Of a DNA stretch of 64,000 bases, positions 43,166-52,936 are shown in pieces. This stretch comes from Flavobacterium araucananum (GTDB lineage Bacteria; Bacteroidota; Bacteroidia; Flavobacteriales; Flavobacteriaceae): assembly GCF_002222055.1 (NCBI RefSeq), contig NZ_MUGS01000051.1, forward strand, positions 1-64,000. Direction: 5' to 3'. A program made the position numbers and the translations under genes. The stretch's first letter is position 1. Every line of letters begins with the position of its first letter. The notes beneath the pieces were generated by a model. The model had not been told where the DNA came from, did not search any database, and saw only the letters and a program-made list of their open reading frames with translations.

Positions 43166-43222
43166 AATACTTTTTTTTAGGTTTTAATTTAAAATAGATT
43201 TGATTTGGTTATTTGAATTTAA

Positions 43223-44629
43223 TTATAACTTACTTTTCTTTTTTCCGCTTCCTGTTGTTTGAGTTCCCATGTAATCTTGTACAGTTCTGAAACCAATATA
43301 ACTTCTAGCAGAATCTGCATATTCGTGATCACGAGTACTTACTTGTAGGAAATAAGCAACATCTTTCCAAGATCCTCCACGAACAACTTTTCTTTGGTTG
43401 TTTCCATCAATCACGTTTGGATTCATTGTAGAAACATACTCATATGCATTTGGATTATAAGCTGAATCTGTCCACTCTGAAACGTTTCCTGCCATATTAT
43501 ACAATCCGTAACCATTTACTTCGTATGACTTAGCTTCAACTGTATACAAAGCCTCATCTGCAGCATAATCTCCTCTGCTTGGTTTAAAGTTTGCTAAGAA
43601 ACAACCTCTGTCACTTTTAGTATAAGGACCACCCCAAGGATAAGTAGCTGATTCCAGACCACCTCTTGCAGCATACTCCCATTCTGCCTCTGTTGGCAAT
43701 CTGAATGCATTTACTAAATCACGTCCTTTTTTCTTAGACTTGATATAGCTGTTTTTATTTAATGTTCTCCAGGCACAAAATGCTTTAGCTTGTTTCCAGG
43801 TAACACCAACTACAGGATAATCTCCATAAGCTTTGTGCCAGAAATAATCATTGTGCATTGGCTCATTATAAGAGTAAGCAAAATCTTTGATCCAAACAGT
43901 CGTATCAGGATAAACACTAACTTGCTCTGTTTTTACGAAATCTTTTCTTTTTCCTACTTTAGCTTTTGCAGCAGCCTGAATATCCATCCAGGAATAACGG
44001 AATTTCAATTTATTTACATCAATTGTTCTTAAACCATTATATGATTCTTCAATTGGCAAATACATAGAATCCATTACTTCAGCATAATACTCATCCGGAT
44101 ATGCTTTTGTATCTTTTACTAACTTAACTTTTTTGTTTAGTTTTCTTCCAGCATAAGGATCATCTTTTGTCCCTACACTATAGTAGTTATCATACATATA
44201 TTTGTCATAAGCGGTCATTTTGTCCGGCTCTGAATCATTAAATGCATAGTCTGAAATACTACCACCTTTTTTACCTTTATCACCAGTAGGTTTTTGTCCT
44301 GTTTCGTCAGCCAAAATAGCCAGACGAACTCTCATTGTAGAATCTTTTACCCACTCTACAAATTGACGGTACTCACTGTTTGTAATCTCTGTTTCATCCA
44401 TATAAAAGGAACGAACCGTTACTGTTTTAGTCGGAGCATCCTCCACATTAGCTAAATCAGCATCTGATTTACCCATAATAAAAGATCCACCAGGAACCAA
44501 TGTCATTCCATATGGTTTTTCAGGATGCCATTTCCCTCCTGTAACACCAACTAACTCTCCTTTGTCTCCTGACTTACCACAGCCAATTACCAGTGTTAAC
44601 ATTGCTGCAAATGCAATAAACTTCTTCAT
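43223..44629 (-). CDS. gldK: GldK, T9SS ring lipoprotein (FGE/sulfatase-modifying-factor fold)
   Basis: 468 residues. The signal peptide ends TLVIGCGKSGD, a lipobox, and places it in the outer membrane facing the periplasm. The formylglycine-enzyme-like fold is visible from YGMTLVPGGSFIMGKSD through LPTEAEWEYAARGG, GNVSEWTDSAYNP and RKVVRGGSWKDV. An insertion at about 130-240 is typical of GldK/PorK. It forms the ring with GldN. It is the first gene of the operon, so the promoter should lie in 44630-44892. I found no exact consensus there. Confidence 0.97.
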   Translation of the reverse strand: MKKFIAFAAMLTLVIGCGKSGDKGELVGVTGGKWHPEKPYGMTLVPGGSFIMGKSDADLANVEDAPTKTVTVRSFYMDETEITNSEYRQFVEWVKDSTMRVRLAILADETGQKPTGDKGKKGGSISDYAFNDSEPDKMTAYDKYMYDNYYSVGTKDDPYAGRKLNKKVKLVKDTKAYPDEYYAEVMDSMYLPIEESYNGLRTIDVNKLKFRYSWMDIQAAAKAKVGKRKDFVKTEQVSVYPDTTVWIKDFAYSYNEPMHNDYFWHKAYGDYPVVGVTWKQAKAFCAWRTLNKNSYIKSKKKGRDLVNAFRLPTEAEWEYAARGGLESATYPWGGPYTKSDRGCFLANFKPSRGDYAADEALYTVEAKSYEVNGYGLYNMAGNVSEWTDSAYNPNAYEYVSTMNPNVIDGNNQRKVVRGGSWKDVAYFLQVSTRDHEYADSARSYIGFRTVQDYMGTQTTGSGKKKSKL

Positions 44630-44892
44630 ATAAATTTGGGATTATCTATTCATTATTATAAGTCCGTAAACGTATTTATTATTTATCTAAAAAACAATAC
44701 TAGTTGCGAAATTTATTTTACCGTTCAAAAATAATGTTAAATAAAATAAAAAAAAAATATTTGATCGATAAACTAACACAAAAAATCGACGTAAAACGTT
44801 AAAATTTATAGTTTATATTTATTTTCTTACTAATATTATTTAACTATTTTTTTGAAATTTTAAAAAATTATGATTTTGGCTAAAATTTTGGG

Positions 44893-46044
44893 CTATAAAG
44901 CATTTTTTCGCTGTGCTTTCCACCACCTTTCTGGCAATTCTTGGTTACAAGCGCTCAAATATTCGTCATATGAACACGGTAATAACGTATTTCTTTTCAA
45001 TTTATTGTGACCATTTGATTCAGATGGAATTTCGATCCACCAACGATCCGTTTTGTCACTTTTATAGAAAATTAATTCCTCTTCTTCAAGCGGAACAATA
45101 TATTTTAAATACGTTGCCCGACTACCAAACGGGTATTCTTTTGATCGATAATGATAACCTTCTATAAAATACCACACAATCTGCGCAATAATTCCAGATT
45201 CCGGTGTCGTACTATTATGATTAAAAACCCCTAAACAAGAAACTTTATCACTAATTCCGGCATATCTCGCCAATGAGCATATTTCTTTTCCGTTAAAACC
45301 ATTTGGTTCAAAAGAAACCATATTAGCAGATGCTGATGACTTTATTGAATTTAAATCGATACTTACCAAATCTGCATCTCTAAAAACAGGCTCTGCCAAT
45401 GCAATTTTATTCGAAATCTCACCCAAACGATACGCATCAAAGAATAATTTCTCGATCAGATCTATCTCTTCCTGCGAATTGTAATAGGTTTGATATCCTA
45501 TATTACAATAATTAAACAAATTATTAGGCTCGTCTATAATAATTTTAGTAAGGTAAGAATTAGCCGAAACTGTTTCGTTTTCTTTACCAAAATCAAACTT
45601 ATTATCTACAGCAACCATATTAACCATTTGTTCCAAATCGTCATAAGCACGATATAATGCATAGGTCAAATCCTGCGAACCTCCCAGAACTATAGGAATA
45701 ACTTTGTTCTTAATTAAGGCAGACGTTACCTTTTTTAAAGCAAAGTAAGTATCCTCTACAGAATCTCCCGGAAGAATATCTCCTAAATCTGCAATAGAAG
45801 CATCCCAGTTACCCGGAAACATGCCATATAATTTTTTACGAACTGCATTTAAGTTAACCTCATTAATCACACTGCTATTGCGACGATCTTCTAAAACGCC
45901 AATTATTGCAATTGTAATTTTGCTAATATCAGGAAACTGATCCTGAGTATGCAAAACAATTTTACTACCCAATTCCTGCGAAGACAATGAACTAATGAAT
46001 TTTAAAATTCCGTCATTAACTGGTTCTAGAAAATCAAATTCCAT
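44893..46044 (-). CDS. Arginase/formimidoylglutamase-fold protein with lost metal ligands
   Basis: 383 residues with the ureohydrolase layout. The three metal-binding segments are recognisable but altered. GGxH is GGSQDLT (His to Gln). DAHxD is DNKFD (His to Lys, both Asp kept). The SxDxD segment is SIDLNSIKSSA (second Asp to Asn, and the following DP lost). Three of six manganese ligands are therefore missing, so hydrolase activity is unlikely. The last 90 residues are an extension with WYFIEGYHYRS and ERWWKAQRK. The gene starts 3 bases after topA and lies upstream of gldK on the same strand. A structural or regulatory role is likely. Confidence 0.85.
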   Translation of the reverse strand: MEFDFLEPVNDGILKFISSLSSQELGSKIVLHTQDQFPDISKITIAIIGVLEDRRNSSVINEVNLNAVRKKLYGMFPGNWDASIADLGDILPGDSVEDTYFALKKVTSALIKNKVIPIVLGGSQDLTYALYRAYDDLEQMVNMVAVDNKFDFGKENETVSANSYLTKIIIDEPNNLFNYCNIGYQTYYNSQEEIDLIEKLFFDAYRLGEISNKIALAEPVFRDADLVSIDLNSIKSSASANMVSFEPNGFNGKEICSLARYAGISDKVSCLGVFNHNSTTPESGIIAQIVWYFIEGYHYRSKEYPFGSRATYLKYIVPLEEEELIFYKSDKTDRWWIEIPSESNGHNKLKRNTLLPCSYDEYLSACNQELPERWWKAQRKNAL

Positions 46045-46047
46045 TTA

Positions 46048-48564
46048 TTACTTCTTTTTAGCAGCTGGTTTTTTAGCTGGAGCTTTTTTAGCGGTTGTTG
46101 CTTTTTTTGCTGGTGTCTTTTTTGCCGGTGTTTTTTTGGCAATCATTTCCTGAACTTCGGCCAATGTTAATTTTGTTGCATCAACATCTTTACTTAATTC
46201 AATTTTGATCTTACCTTTTGTAATAACAGAGCGACCCCAACGAGCTTTCTCAACCAAAATTCCTTCGTCTTCCCAATTGTGAAGCACTTTATCTATATTT
46301 TTCTGTAATTTATCTTCAATTAGTTCTTCAACTTCTTGTTGTGACAGATTATCAAAATTGTATTTTTTACTTACATTGATAAAAATACCGTTCCATTTGA
46401 TAAACGGACCAAAACGTCCTACACCTTTTTGAACACCTTCGCCTTTGTAAACTGCAATTGGTGCATCTGCGATTGCTTTTTCATCAATTAACTCTTCTGC
46501 TCTTTCTTTAGAAAGGCTTAACGGATCTTCTCCTTTTGGCAAAGAAATAAAAACACTTCCGTGACGTACATAAGGACCATAACGACCATTACTAACCTCT
46601 ACTTCTTCTCCTTTATATTCTCCTAAGTTTTTAGGCAATAAAAACAAATTCAATGCTTCTTCAAGCGTAATGTTTCCAATATTCTGATCAGACATTAAAC
46701 TTGCAAACTTCTTGTCTTCATCATCCGCTTCTCCAATTTGAGCCATTGGACCAAATTTTCCTAAACGAACAGAAACCTGTCTTCCGTCAGCATCCTTACC
46801 AAGAATTCTTTCTCCGCTTTCACGTTCTGCATTTGCCTCAACCTCTTTTACATTTGGATGAAATTTATTGTAGAATTCCTGCATCATTACTGCCCAGTCG
46901 ATATTTCCTTCGGCAATCTCATCAAAATCCTGTTCTACTTTTGCAGTAAAGTTATAATCAAGGATGTTTCCGAAGTTCTTTACTAAGAAATCCGTCACAA
47001 TTGTGCCAATATCTGTAGGTACTAATTTCCCTTTGTCTGAACCTGTATTTTCTTTAAGCAACTTCTCTCCTACTTTACTTGCTTGCAAAGTAAGTTGTGT
47101 ATAATTACGTTCCTGTCCTTCAAGAGTTCCTTTTTCAACATAATTTCTGTTGATAATTGTCGAAATAGTTGGTGCATACGTAGACGGACGTCCAATACCT
47201 AATTCTTCTAGTTTTTTTACCAACGAAGCTTCCGTATATCTTGCAGGCGGTCTTGAATATCTTTCGGTTGCTATAATATAATTGTTAACTAATTTTTCGT
47301 TTACTTTCAAGGCAGGCAACATTCCTTCTTGTTCTTCCTCATCATCATCATGACCTTCTAAATATACTTTCAGGAAACCTTCAAAAAGTAAAACTTCTCC
47401 GGAAGCAGTAAAAATTTCGCTGTGATTATTGGCTTCAATTTTTACGTTTGTTCTTTCTAATTGTGCATCACTCATTTGAGATGCCAATGTTCTTTTCCAG
47501 ATCAAATCATACAAACGAGCCTGATCACGATCTATATTTACAGTATGACGCGACATATCAGTAGGACGAATTGCTTCGTGCGCCTCTTGTGCTCCTTTAC
47601 TTTTATTGGCAAAAACTCTTGGTTTCGAGAATGCTGCACCGTATGATTTTATAATTTCCGCTTCAGCAGCATCCATAGCATCTTTAGAAAGATTTACACT
47701 ATCCGTTCTCATATAAGTAATAAGTCCGGCTTCGTATAAACGTTGTGCCAGTTGCATGGTGATCCCAACTGGCAAATACAATTTTCTTGCTGCCTCTTGT
47801 TGCAAGGTCGAAGTTGTAAAAGGTGCTGTTGGAGATTTTTTGGTAGGTTTAGTTTCTAAATCGGCTACCTTATATTGTGATCCGATATTTTTATTTAAAA
47901 AATCTTCGGCTTCTTTTTTAGTATTGAAGTTCTTTGGTAATTTGGCTTTGAAAGTTTTTCCAGCCTCATTTACAAATTCTGCTACGATTGAGTAAGTCGC
48001 AACTGCATTAAAATTCTGAATTTCGCTCTCTCTCTCTACAATTAAACGAACCGAAACGGATTGTACACGACCGGCAGAAAGTCCGCCTTTAATTTTTCTC
48101 CATAAAACCGGAGACAACTCATACCCTACTAAACGGTCTAAAACACGACGTGCTTGTTGTGCGTTTACTAAATTATAATCAATTTCTCTTGGGTTTTCGA
48201 TTGCTTTAAGAATCGCAGACTTTGTAATTTCGTGAAAAACAATTCGCTTGGTTTTTTTTATATCTAGTTTTAGTTCTTCCGCCAGATGCCAGGAAATGGC
48301 CTCACCCTCGCGGTCCTCATCACTTGCTAACCAAACCATTTCGGCATTCTTAGATAGTGTTTTCAATTTGCTTACCAAGGCTTTTTTATCTGGAGAAACT
48401 TCGTATTTAGGTTTAAAGCCATTCTCTACATCTACTCCTATTTCCTTTGATGGTAAGTCTGCTATATGTCCGTAACTCGACTCTACTTGAAAATCACTTC
48501 CCAGAAATTTCTCTATCGTTTTCGCCTTTGCAGGTGACTCCACTATTACTAAATTCTTTGCCAT
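46048..48564 (-). CDS. topA: DNA topoisomerase I (type IA)
   Basis: 838 residues from the ATG at 48564 (MAKNLVIVESPAKAKTIEKF). The alternative ATG seven codons upstream lacks family support. The TOPRIM domain has ESPAKAKTI and the acidic ASDEDREGEAISWH motif. The active-site Tyr is in LITYMRTDSVNLS. The central domains have SAGRVQSVSVRLI and GIGRPSTYAPTIS. Instead of zinc fingers the C-terminal third has repeats of the type GRYGPYVRHG and GRFGPFIKWNG. It ends in a Lys/Ala/Pro tail (PAKKTPAKKATTAKKAPAKK) likely to bind DNA. It relaxes negative supercoils. The downstream arginase-like gene follows after 3 bases. Confidence 0.97.
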   Translation of the reverse strand: MAKNLVIVESPAKAKTIEKFLGSDFQVESSYGHIADLPSKEIGVDVENGFKPKYEVSPDKKALVSKLKTLSKNAEMVWLASDEDREGEAISWHLAEELKLDIKKTKRIVFHEITKSAILKAIENPREIDYNLVNAQQARRVLDRLVGYELSPVLWRKIKGGLSAGRVQSVSVRLIVERESEIQNFNAVATYSIVAEFVNEAGKTFKAKLPKNFNTKKEAEDFLNKNIGSQYKVADLETKPTKKSPTAPFTTSTLQQEAARKLYLPVGITMQLAQRLYEAGLITYMRTDSVNLSKDAMDAAEAEIIKSYGAAFSKPRVFANKSKGAQEAHEAIRPTDMSRHTVNIDRDQARLYDLIWKRTLASQMSDAQLERTNVKIEANNHSEIFTASGEVLLFEGFLKVYLEGHDDDEEEQEGMLPALKVNEKLVNNYIIATERYSRPPARYTEASLVKKLEELGIGRPSTYAPTISTIINRNYVEKGTLEGQERNYTQLTLQASKVGEKLLKENTGSDKGKLVPTDIGTIVTDFLVKNFGNILDYNFTAKVEQDFDEIAEGNIDWAVMMQEFYNKFHPNVKEVEANAERESGERILGKDADGRQVSVRLGKFGPMAQIGEADDEDKKFASLMSDQNIGNITLEEALNLFLLPKNLGEYKGEEVEVSNGRYGPYVRHGSVFISLPKGEDPLSLSKERAEELIDEKAIADAPIAVYKGEGVQKGVGRFGPFIKWNGIFINVSKKYNFDNLSQQEVEELIEDKLQKNIDKVLHNWEDEGILVEKARWGRSVITKGKIKIELSKDVDATKLTLAEVQEMIAKKTPAKKTPAKKATTAKKAPAKKPAAKKK

Positions 48565-48939
48565 TGCTCTATTTTTCTGCAACAAAAGTATCTATTTTTT
48601 TTAAATATTAACCTTGCTAATTCATTTTTGAGGTATTTTAATATTATGTTTCTTAAAATTGCAGATTTATCTGTATTGCTACCTATTATATATATAGGTA
48701 TAACTTTTAAAGGTTTATGACCCTAAAATGTTCTTTTTTACCACCAGTAGCTCCAGACTAAATTATTAGGAAAAGTATTTTAGATTTTGATTCCGTATTT
48801 TACATTGCCATCGAATATCTGCAAAAAGAGTAAATACTTTTTTTATTAAGCATCCCAATAAGCAAAATCTAAAATCAGCAATCCTTAAGCAACACTCTAA
48901 AATCTTAACTCTAAATTCTGAAATCTTTTCTCTGCCATC
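48565..48939. other. Intergenic region between topA and miaB
   Basis: Divergent spacer of about 375 bases up to the miaB promoter. It is AT-rich, has a TATATATATAGG stretch near 48686 and no open frame. The topA promoter must lie near 48570-48700, but no clean TTG/TAnnTTTG pair is visible there. Confidence 0.45.
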
Positions 48940-48971
48940 TTGTCACATTGACCGCATTTACATTATCTTTG
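48940..48971 (+). promoter_or_regulatory. Promoter of the miaB-secG run
   Basis: TTG (48940-48942), a 21-nt spacer, then TATCTTTG (48964-48971), an exact TAnnTTTG. The ATG of miaB follows 18 bases later. Confidence 0.65.
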
Positions 48972-48988
48972 CACTTTGAAATTATACA

Positions 48989-50434
48989 ATGGAAAAGATT
49001 ATTGAAGAAAGCAAGCAGGGCGAAAGTCTTGTCTTGGAAAATAAACCTGAGAATACTAAAAAACTTTTTATCGAAAGTTACGGTTGTGCAATGAATTTTT
49101 CTGATAGTGAAATCGTAGCTTCAATCTTATCGATAAACGGATACAATACTACCCAAACTCTTGAAGATGCCGATTTAGTTCTTGTAAATACCTGCTCGAT
49201 TCGAGATAAGGCAGAACAAACTATTCGCAAACGTCTGGAAAAATATAATGCGGTAAAACGTATTAACCCAAAAATGAAAGTGGGCGTTTTGGGCTGTATG
49301 GCCGAGCGTTTGAAAAGTCAGTTTTTGGAAGAAGAAAAAATAGTCGATCTTGTTGTTGGACCTGATGCTTACAAAGATTTGCCTAATTTACTGGCAGAAG
49401 TAGAAGACGGTCGTGATGCCATAAATGTTGTTTTATCAAAAGAGGAAACATACGGAGATATTTCGCCGGTTCGTTTGATGAGTAATGGGATTACGGCGCT
49501 GGTTTCGATAACTCGTGGTTGCGATAATATGTGTACTTTTTGCGTAGTACCATTTACTCGTGGTCGTGAGCGTAGTCGTGAACCTCAAAGTATCATAAAA
49601 GAAATTCAGGATTTGTGGGACAAAGGCTTTAAGGAGATTACACTTTTAGGTCAAAACGTAGACAGTTACCTTTGGTACGGTGGTGGTTTGAAAAAAGATT
49701 TTGTAAACGCTTCTGATATGCAAAAAGCTACAGCAGTTGATTTTGATCAATTGCTTGAAATGGTTGCTGTTGGTTTTCCTAAAATGCGTATTCGGTTTTC
49801 GACTTCTAATCCGCAGGATATGCATGAAAGTGTTTTACATGTTATTGCAAAACATCCTAATATTTGCAAACACATTCACTTACCCGTACAATCCGGAAGT
49901 AACAGAATTTTGAAAGAAATGAATCGTTTGCACACTCGTGAAGAATATATGACCCTGATTGATAAAATCAGAACAATTATACCAAATGCTTCGATTTCGC
50001 AAGATATGATCGCCGGATTCCCTACAGAAACTGAACAAGATCATCAGGATACAATGAGCTTAATGGAATATGTAAAATATAATTTTGGTTATATGTATTC
50101 ATATTCTGAGCGTCCGGGAACTTTGGCGGGAAGAAAAATGGAAGATGATGTTGCCGAAGAAACGAAAGCCAGAAGATTGCAGGAAATTGTCGATTTGCAA
50201 CAAAAACACGCCTGGTTCCGCAGTGAGGAATTCGTGGGACAAATTGTTGAAGTTTTAGTCGAAAAAGTGTCTAAAAAATCAACCGAGGAATTCTCAGGAA
50301 GAAACTCACAAAGTATCACAGTAGTTTTCCCGAAAGAAAATTATAAAATTGGAGATTTTGTAAACGTAAAAATCACAAGTTGCACCAGCGGAACTTTAAA
50401 AGGTGAAGCGGTAGGGTATTCTGAAATGAATTAG
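48989..50434 (+). CDS. miaB: tRNA-2-methylthio-N6-dimethylallyladenosine synthase MiaB
   Basis: 481 residues. The N-terminal domain carries the first cluster cysteines in ESYGCAMNFSDSE, NTCSIRDKAE and GVLGCMAERL. The radical-SAM motif is TRGCDNMCTFCVVPFTRGRE (CxxxCxxC). The C-terminus (about 410-478) is a TRAM-type domain. It adds the methylthio group to i6A37 of tRNAs reading UNN codons. The first gene of a forward run that goes on to the sigma-54 activator, lptE and secG. Confidence 0.96.
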   Translation: MEKIIEESKQGESLVLENKPENTKKLFIESYGCAMNFSDSEIVASILSINGYNTTQTLEDADLVLVNTCSIRDKAEQTIRKRLEKYNAVKRINPKMKVGVLGCMAERLKSQFLEEEKIVDLVVGPDAYKDLPNLLAEVEDGRDAINVVLSKEETYGDISPVRLMSNGITALVSITRGCDNMCTFCVVPFTRGRERSREPQSIIKEIQDLWDKGFKEITLLGQNVDSYLWYGGGLKKDFVNASDMQKATAVDFDQLLEMVAVGFPKMRIRFSTSNPQDMHESVLHVIAKHPNICKHIHLPVQSGSNRILKEMNRLHTREEYMTLIDKIRTIIPNASISQDMIAGFPTETEQDHQDTMSLMEYVKYNFGYMYSYSERPGTLAGRKMEDDVAEETKARRLQEIVDLQQKHAWFRSEEFVGQIVEVLVEKVSKKSTEEFSGRNSQSITVVFPKENYKIGDFVNVKITSCTSGTLKGEAVGYSEMN

Positions 50435-50441
50435 AGTTTTT

Positions 50442-50943
50442 TTTTGCCACGAATTTCACTAATTTGAACTAATTTTCCTTCAAATACTTTATAAATCGAT
50501 AAGTTTGCTTTAAAAAAAAGCAATTATGGAATTATATAGAAAAGATGAATATTATAAAATTGTAGGCATTTGTATGGAAATCCACAGAATACTTGGTGGA
50601 GGACTTCTTGAAATTGTTTATAAAGATGCATTAGAATATGAATTTAAAAAACATAATATTCCTTTTGAACGTGAAAAAGAATATAACATTCAATACAAAG
50701 ACATTGTTTTAGCACATAAATTCTATGCTGATTTTGTTATTTACGATGAAATTATTTTAGAAATAAAAGCATCAAAAGACATTGTAGATGAGCATACAGC
50801 TCAAACGATTAATTATTTAAAACTATCTAATAGTGATTTGGGAATTATTATTAACTTTAATAAAAAGTCACTACAACATAAAAGAGTTATTCATTAGCCC
50901 GATTTAATAAAATTTGTGAAAATTAGTGAAATTCGTGGCAAAA
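50442..50943. mobile_element. Element made of a GxxExxY gene inside 24-bp inverted repeats
   Basis: A perfect 24-bp inverted repeat (50442-50465 and 50920-50943) with core GCCACGAATTTCACTAATTT encloses one 123-codon gene and nothing else. The 502-base unit sits between miaB and the sigma-54 activator gene. The core GCCACGAATTTCAC recurs downstream of groEL at 57364 and inverted at 57509. No flanking direct repeat of clear length is visible. A mobile or repeat-associated nature is inferred from symmetry and recurrence. Confidence 0.65.
50526..50897 (+). CDS. GxxExxY family protein, PD-(D/E)xK nuclease-like
   Basis: 123 residues, the usual family size. The name-giving motif is GLLEIVY (Gly26, Glu29, Tyr32). 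Asp69 (in YADFVIYDE) and Glu79-x-Lys81 (in LEIKAS) form a pattern like the PD-(D/E)xK nuclease core D...ExK, after a predicted strand pair. GxxExxY proteins are common and often multi-copy in Bacteroidota, and no function is established that I know of. The gene has no signal peptide. It is enclosed by perfect inverted repeats, unlike any other gene in the window. Confidence 0.85.
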   Translation: MELYRKDEYYKIVGICMEIHRILGGGLLEIVYKDALEYEFKKHNIPFEREKEYNIQYKDIVLAHKFYADFVIYDEIILEIKASKDIVDEHTAQTINYLKLSNSDLGIIINFNKKSLQHKRVIH

Positions 50944-50958
50944 GATTAAGATATATAA

Positions 50959-52215
50959 ATGGAAACAGTTCAAGCAATAAAACAGCGATTTGAAATTATT
51001 GGAAATGATCCGAAATTAAATCGCGCCATCGAAAAAGCCATTCAGGTTGCTCCTACTGATATATCAGTAATGGTAACGGGAGAAAGTGGTGTTGGTAAAG
51101 AAAATATTCCAAGAATTATTCATTCGCTTTCGCACAGAAAGCATGGTAAATATATTGCTGTAAACTGTGGTGCAATTCCGGAAGGAACCATTGACAGTGA
51201 GCTTTTTGGTCACGAAAAAGGCGCTTTTACAGGTGCTACCAGTACGCGTGAAGGTTATTTTGAAGTAGCCGATGGTGGAACTATATTTCTGGATGAAGTG
51301 GGCGAATTGCCCTTAACAACCCAGGTTCGCTTGCTTCGTGTGCTTGAAAATGGTGAGTTTATAAAAGTAGGTTCTTCTCAGGTTCAAAAAACCAATGTAA
51401 GAATCGTAGCCGCAACAAACGTAAACTTGTTCAATGCCATTGAAAAAGGAAAATTCCGTGAGGATTTATACTATCGTTTAACTACTGTCGAAATTACTTT
51501 GCCACCGTTGCGCGAAAGAAACGAAGACATCCATTTATTGTTTAGAAAATTTGTAGCTGATTTTGCGCATAAATACAAAATGCCACCGTTAAAGTTAGAC
51601 GATGATGCAGTAGTGCTTTTGCAAAAATTCAGATGGAACGGAAACATTCGTCAGTTGCGAAATGTAGCGGAACAAATCTCCGTTCTGGAAACCAATCGTG
51701 ATATTACACTGGCAACCTTACAATCGTATTTACCTACTGAAGGAACCAATTTACCTTCTGTAATTAGCGATAAGAAAAAAGAAAATGATTTTAGCACTGA
51801 AAGAGATATCTTGTACAAAGTGCTTTTTGATATGAAAAGTGATCTGAATGATTTGAAGAAACTTACCTTAGAATTGATGAAAAATGGTACCTCAAAAGTA
51901 CAGGACATTAATCCTAATTTGATTCAGAAAATATATGGCTCGCAAGAAAACGAAAGCGAAATAGACTTTGAAGAAGAACCAAGAACAGCTGTCATGACGC
52001 CAACAACGCGCGAAGACAACTACCAGATGCAAGATGATAATTATTTGTTTGCAGAAACAATCGAAGAGGAAGAAGTTTTGCGTTTAGAACAAAAAGAAAT
52101 CGAAATGATTAAAAAATCATTAGAAAAAAACAAAGGAAAACGAAAAGCTGCTGCCGACGAATTAGGCATTTCGGAACGTACTTTATATCGAAAAATTAAA
52201 CAATTTGACCTTTAA
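50959..52215 (+). CDS. Sigma-54-interacting transcriptional activator without receiver domain
   Basis: 418 residues. The AAA+ domain starts almost at the N-terminus: Walker A GESGVGKE, sigma-54-contact loop GAFTGA, Walker B GGTIFLDEVGEL, then RVLENGEF, REDLYYRL and the sensor-2 region RWNGNIRQLRN. No REC or GAF domain precedes it, so activity must be set by abundance or partner proteins. A linker (about 255-385) is low-complexity and acidic. The C-terminal Fis-type helix-turn-helix is KRKAAADELGISERTLYRKI. It activates RpoN promoters. The neighbours lptE and secG suggest envelope or stress control, which is inference. Confidence 0.95.
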   Translation: METVQAIKQRFEIIGNDPKLNRAIEKAIQVAPTDISVMVTGESGVGKENIPRIIHSLSHRKHGKYIAVNCGAIPEGTIDSELFGHEKGAFTGATSTREGYFEVADGGTIFLDEVGELPLTTQVRLLRVLENGEFIKVGSSQVQKTNVRIVAATNVNLFNAIEKGKFREDLYYRLTTVEITLPPLRERNEDIHLLFRKFVADFAHKYKMPPLKLDDDAVVLLQKFRWNGNIRQLRNVAEQISVLETNRDITLATLQSYLPTEGTNLPSVISDKKKENDFSTERDILYKVLFDMKSDLNDLKKLTLELMKNGTSKVQDINPNLIQKIYGSQENESEIDFEEEPRTAVMTPTTREDNYQMQDDNYLFAETIEEEEVLRLEQKEIEMIKKSLEKNKGKRKAAADELGISERTLYRKIKQFDL

Positions 52216-52322
52216 ATAGAAAAATCCTAATTGCTATATTTGAAAAAAAATGAAGTTTCGATTTCAAAAGACCTGCAATTGTCAGGAATTAGAATTTGAA
52301 ATTTATTACTACAACTGATTTT

Positions 52323-52826
52323 ATGAAAAAAATATATTCTTTGCTTGCCTTAATGAGCCTCTTTATGTTAAGTGGTTGCTCTGTCTATAACTTTACAGGA
52401 ACTGGAAAAATTGACGCTAAAACTTTTCAGGTTAACTTTTTTCAGAATAATGCCGATTTGATCGAACCTGGAATTGACAGAACGTTTACATTAGCCTTAC
52501 AAGATTTAATTCAGAATCAAACCAATCTAAACTTAGTTAGCAATAGTGGCGACTTAGTTTATGAAGGAGAGATTGTAGACTACAGAACAACTCCAATGAC
52601 GGCAACTGCAGATCAGCAAGCTGCTCAAAACCGATTGACGATTCGTATTAATGTCAGGTTTACAAACAAAAAGAAAGAAACTGATAATTTTGAGAAAACA
52701 TTCGAATTTTATTATGATTTTCCAGGAACAGGATTACCAACGGGTGCCATTTTAAATACAGCACTTCAGACTATTTTCGAAAGAATCACGCAGGATATTT
52801 TTAATGATTCTTTAGCCAAATGGTAG
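52323..52826 (+). CDS. LptE-like outer-membrane lipoprotein
   Basis: 167 residues from the ATG at 52323, which gives the lipoprotein signal MKKIYSLLALMSLFMLSGC (lipobox LSGC). A Met nine codons upstream does not. The body matches the Bacteroidota LptE-family pattern: FQVNFFQNNADLIEPGIDRTFT, then LVYEGEIVDYRTTPM and NRLTIRINVRFTNKKKE. LptE plugs the LptD barrel that places lipopolysaccharide in the outer leaflet. The equivalence is by family resemblance. It lies between the activator and the repeat protein. Confidence 0.87.
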   Translation: MKKIYSLLALMSLFMLSGCSVYNFTGTGKIDAKTFQVNFFQNNADLIEPGIDRTFTLALQDLIQNQTNLNLVSNSGDLVYEGEIVDYRTTPMTATADQQAAQNRLTIRINVRFTNKKKETDNFEKTFEFYYDFPGTGLPTGAILNTALQTIFERITQDIFNDSLAKW

Positions 52827-52936
52827 TTTTTTTGTTTAATCGGCAAATCGTTGAGTCGTTCAATCGATAAAAACGATTAAACAAATTTTCGATTAAACAA
52901 ATAAACAAAAATAACGATTAAACAAAAAAATAAGAA

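Noticed and set aside
46048..48564. Missing zinc fingers in TopA as a sign of truncation
   Set aside because: The C-terminal repeats and Lys/Ala tail occupy this place and the length is normal for such topoisomerases in Bacteroidota.
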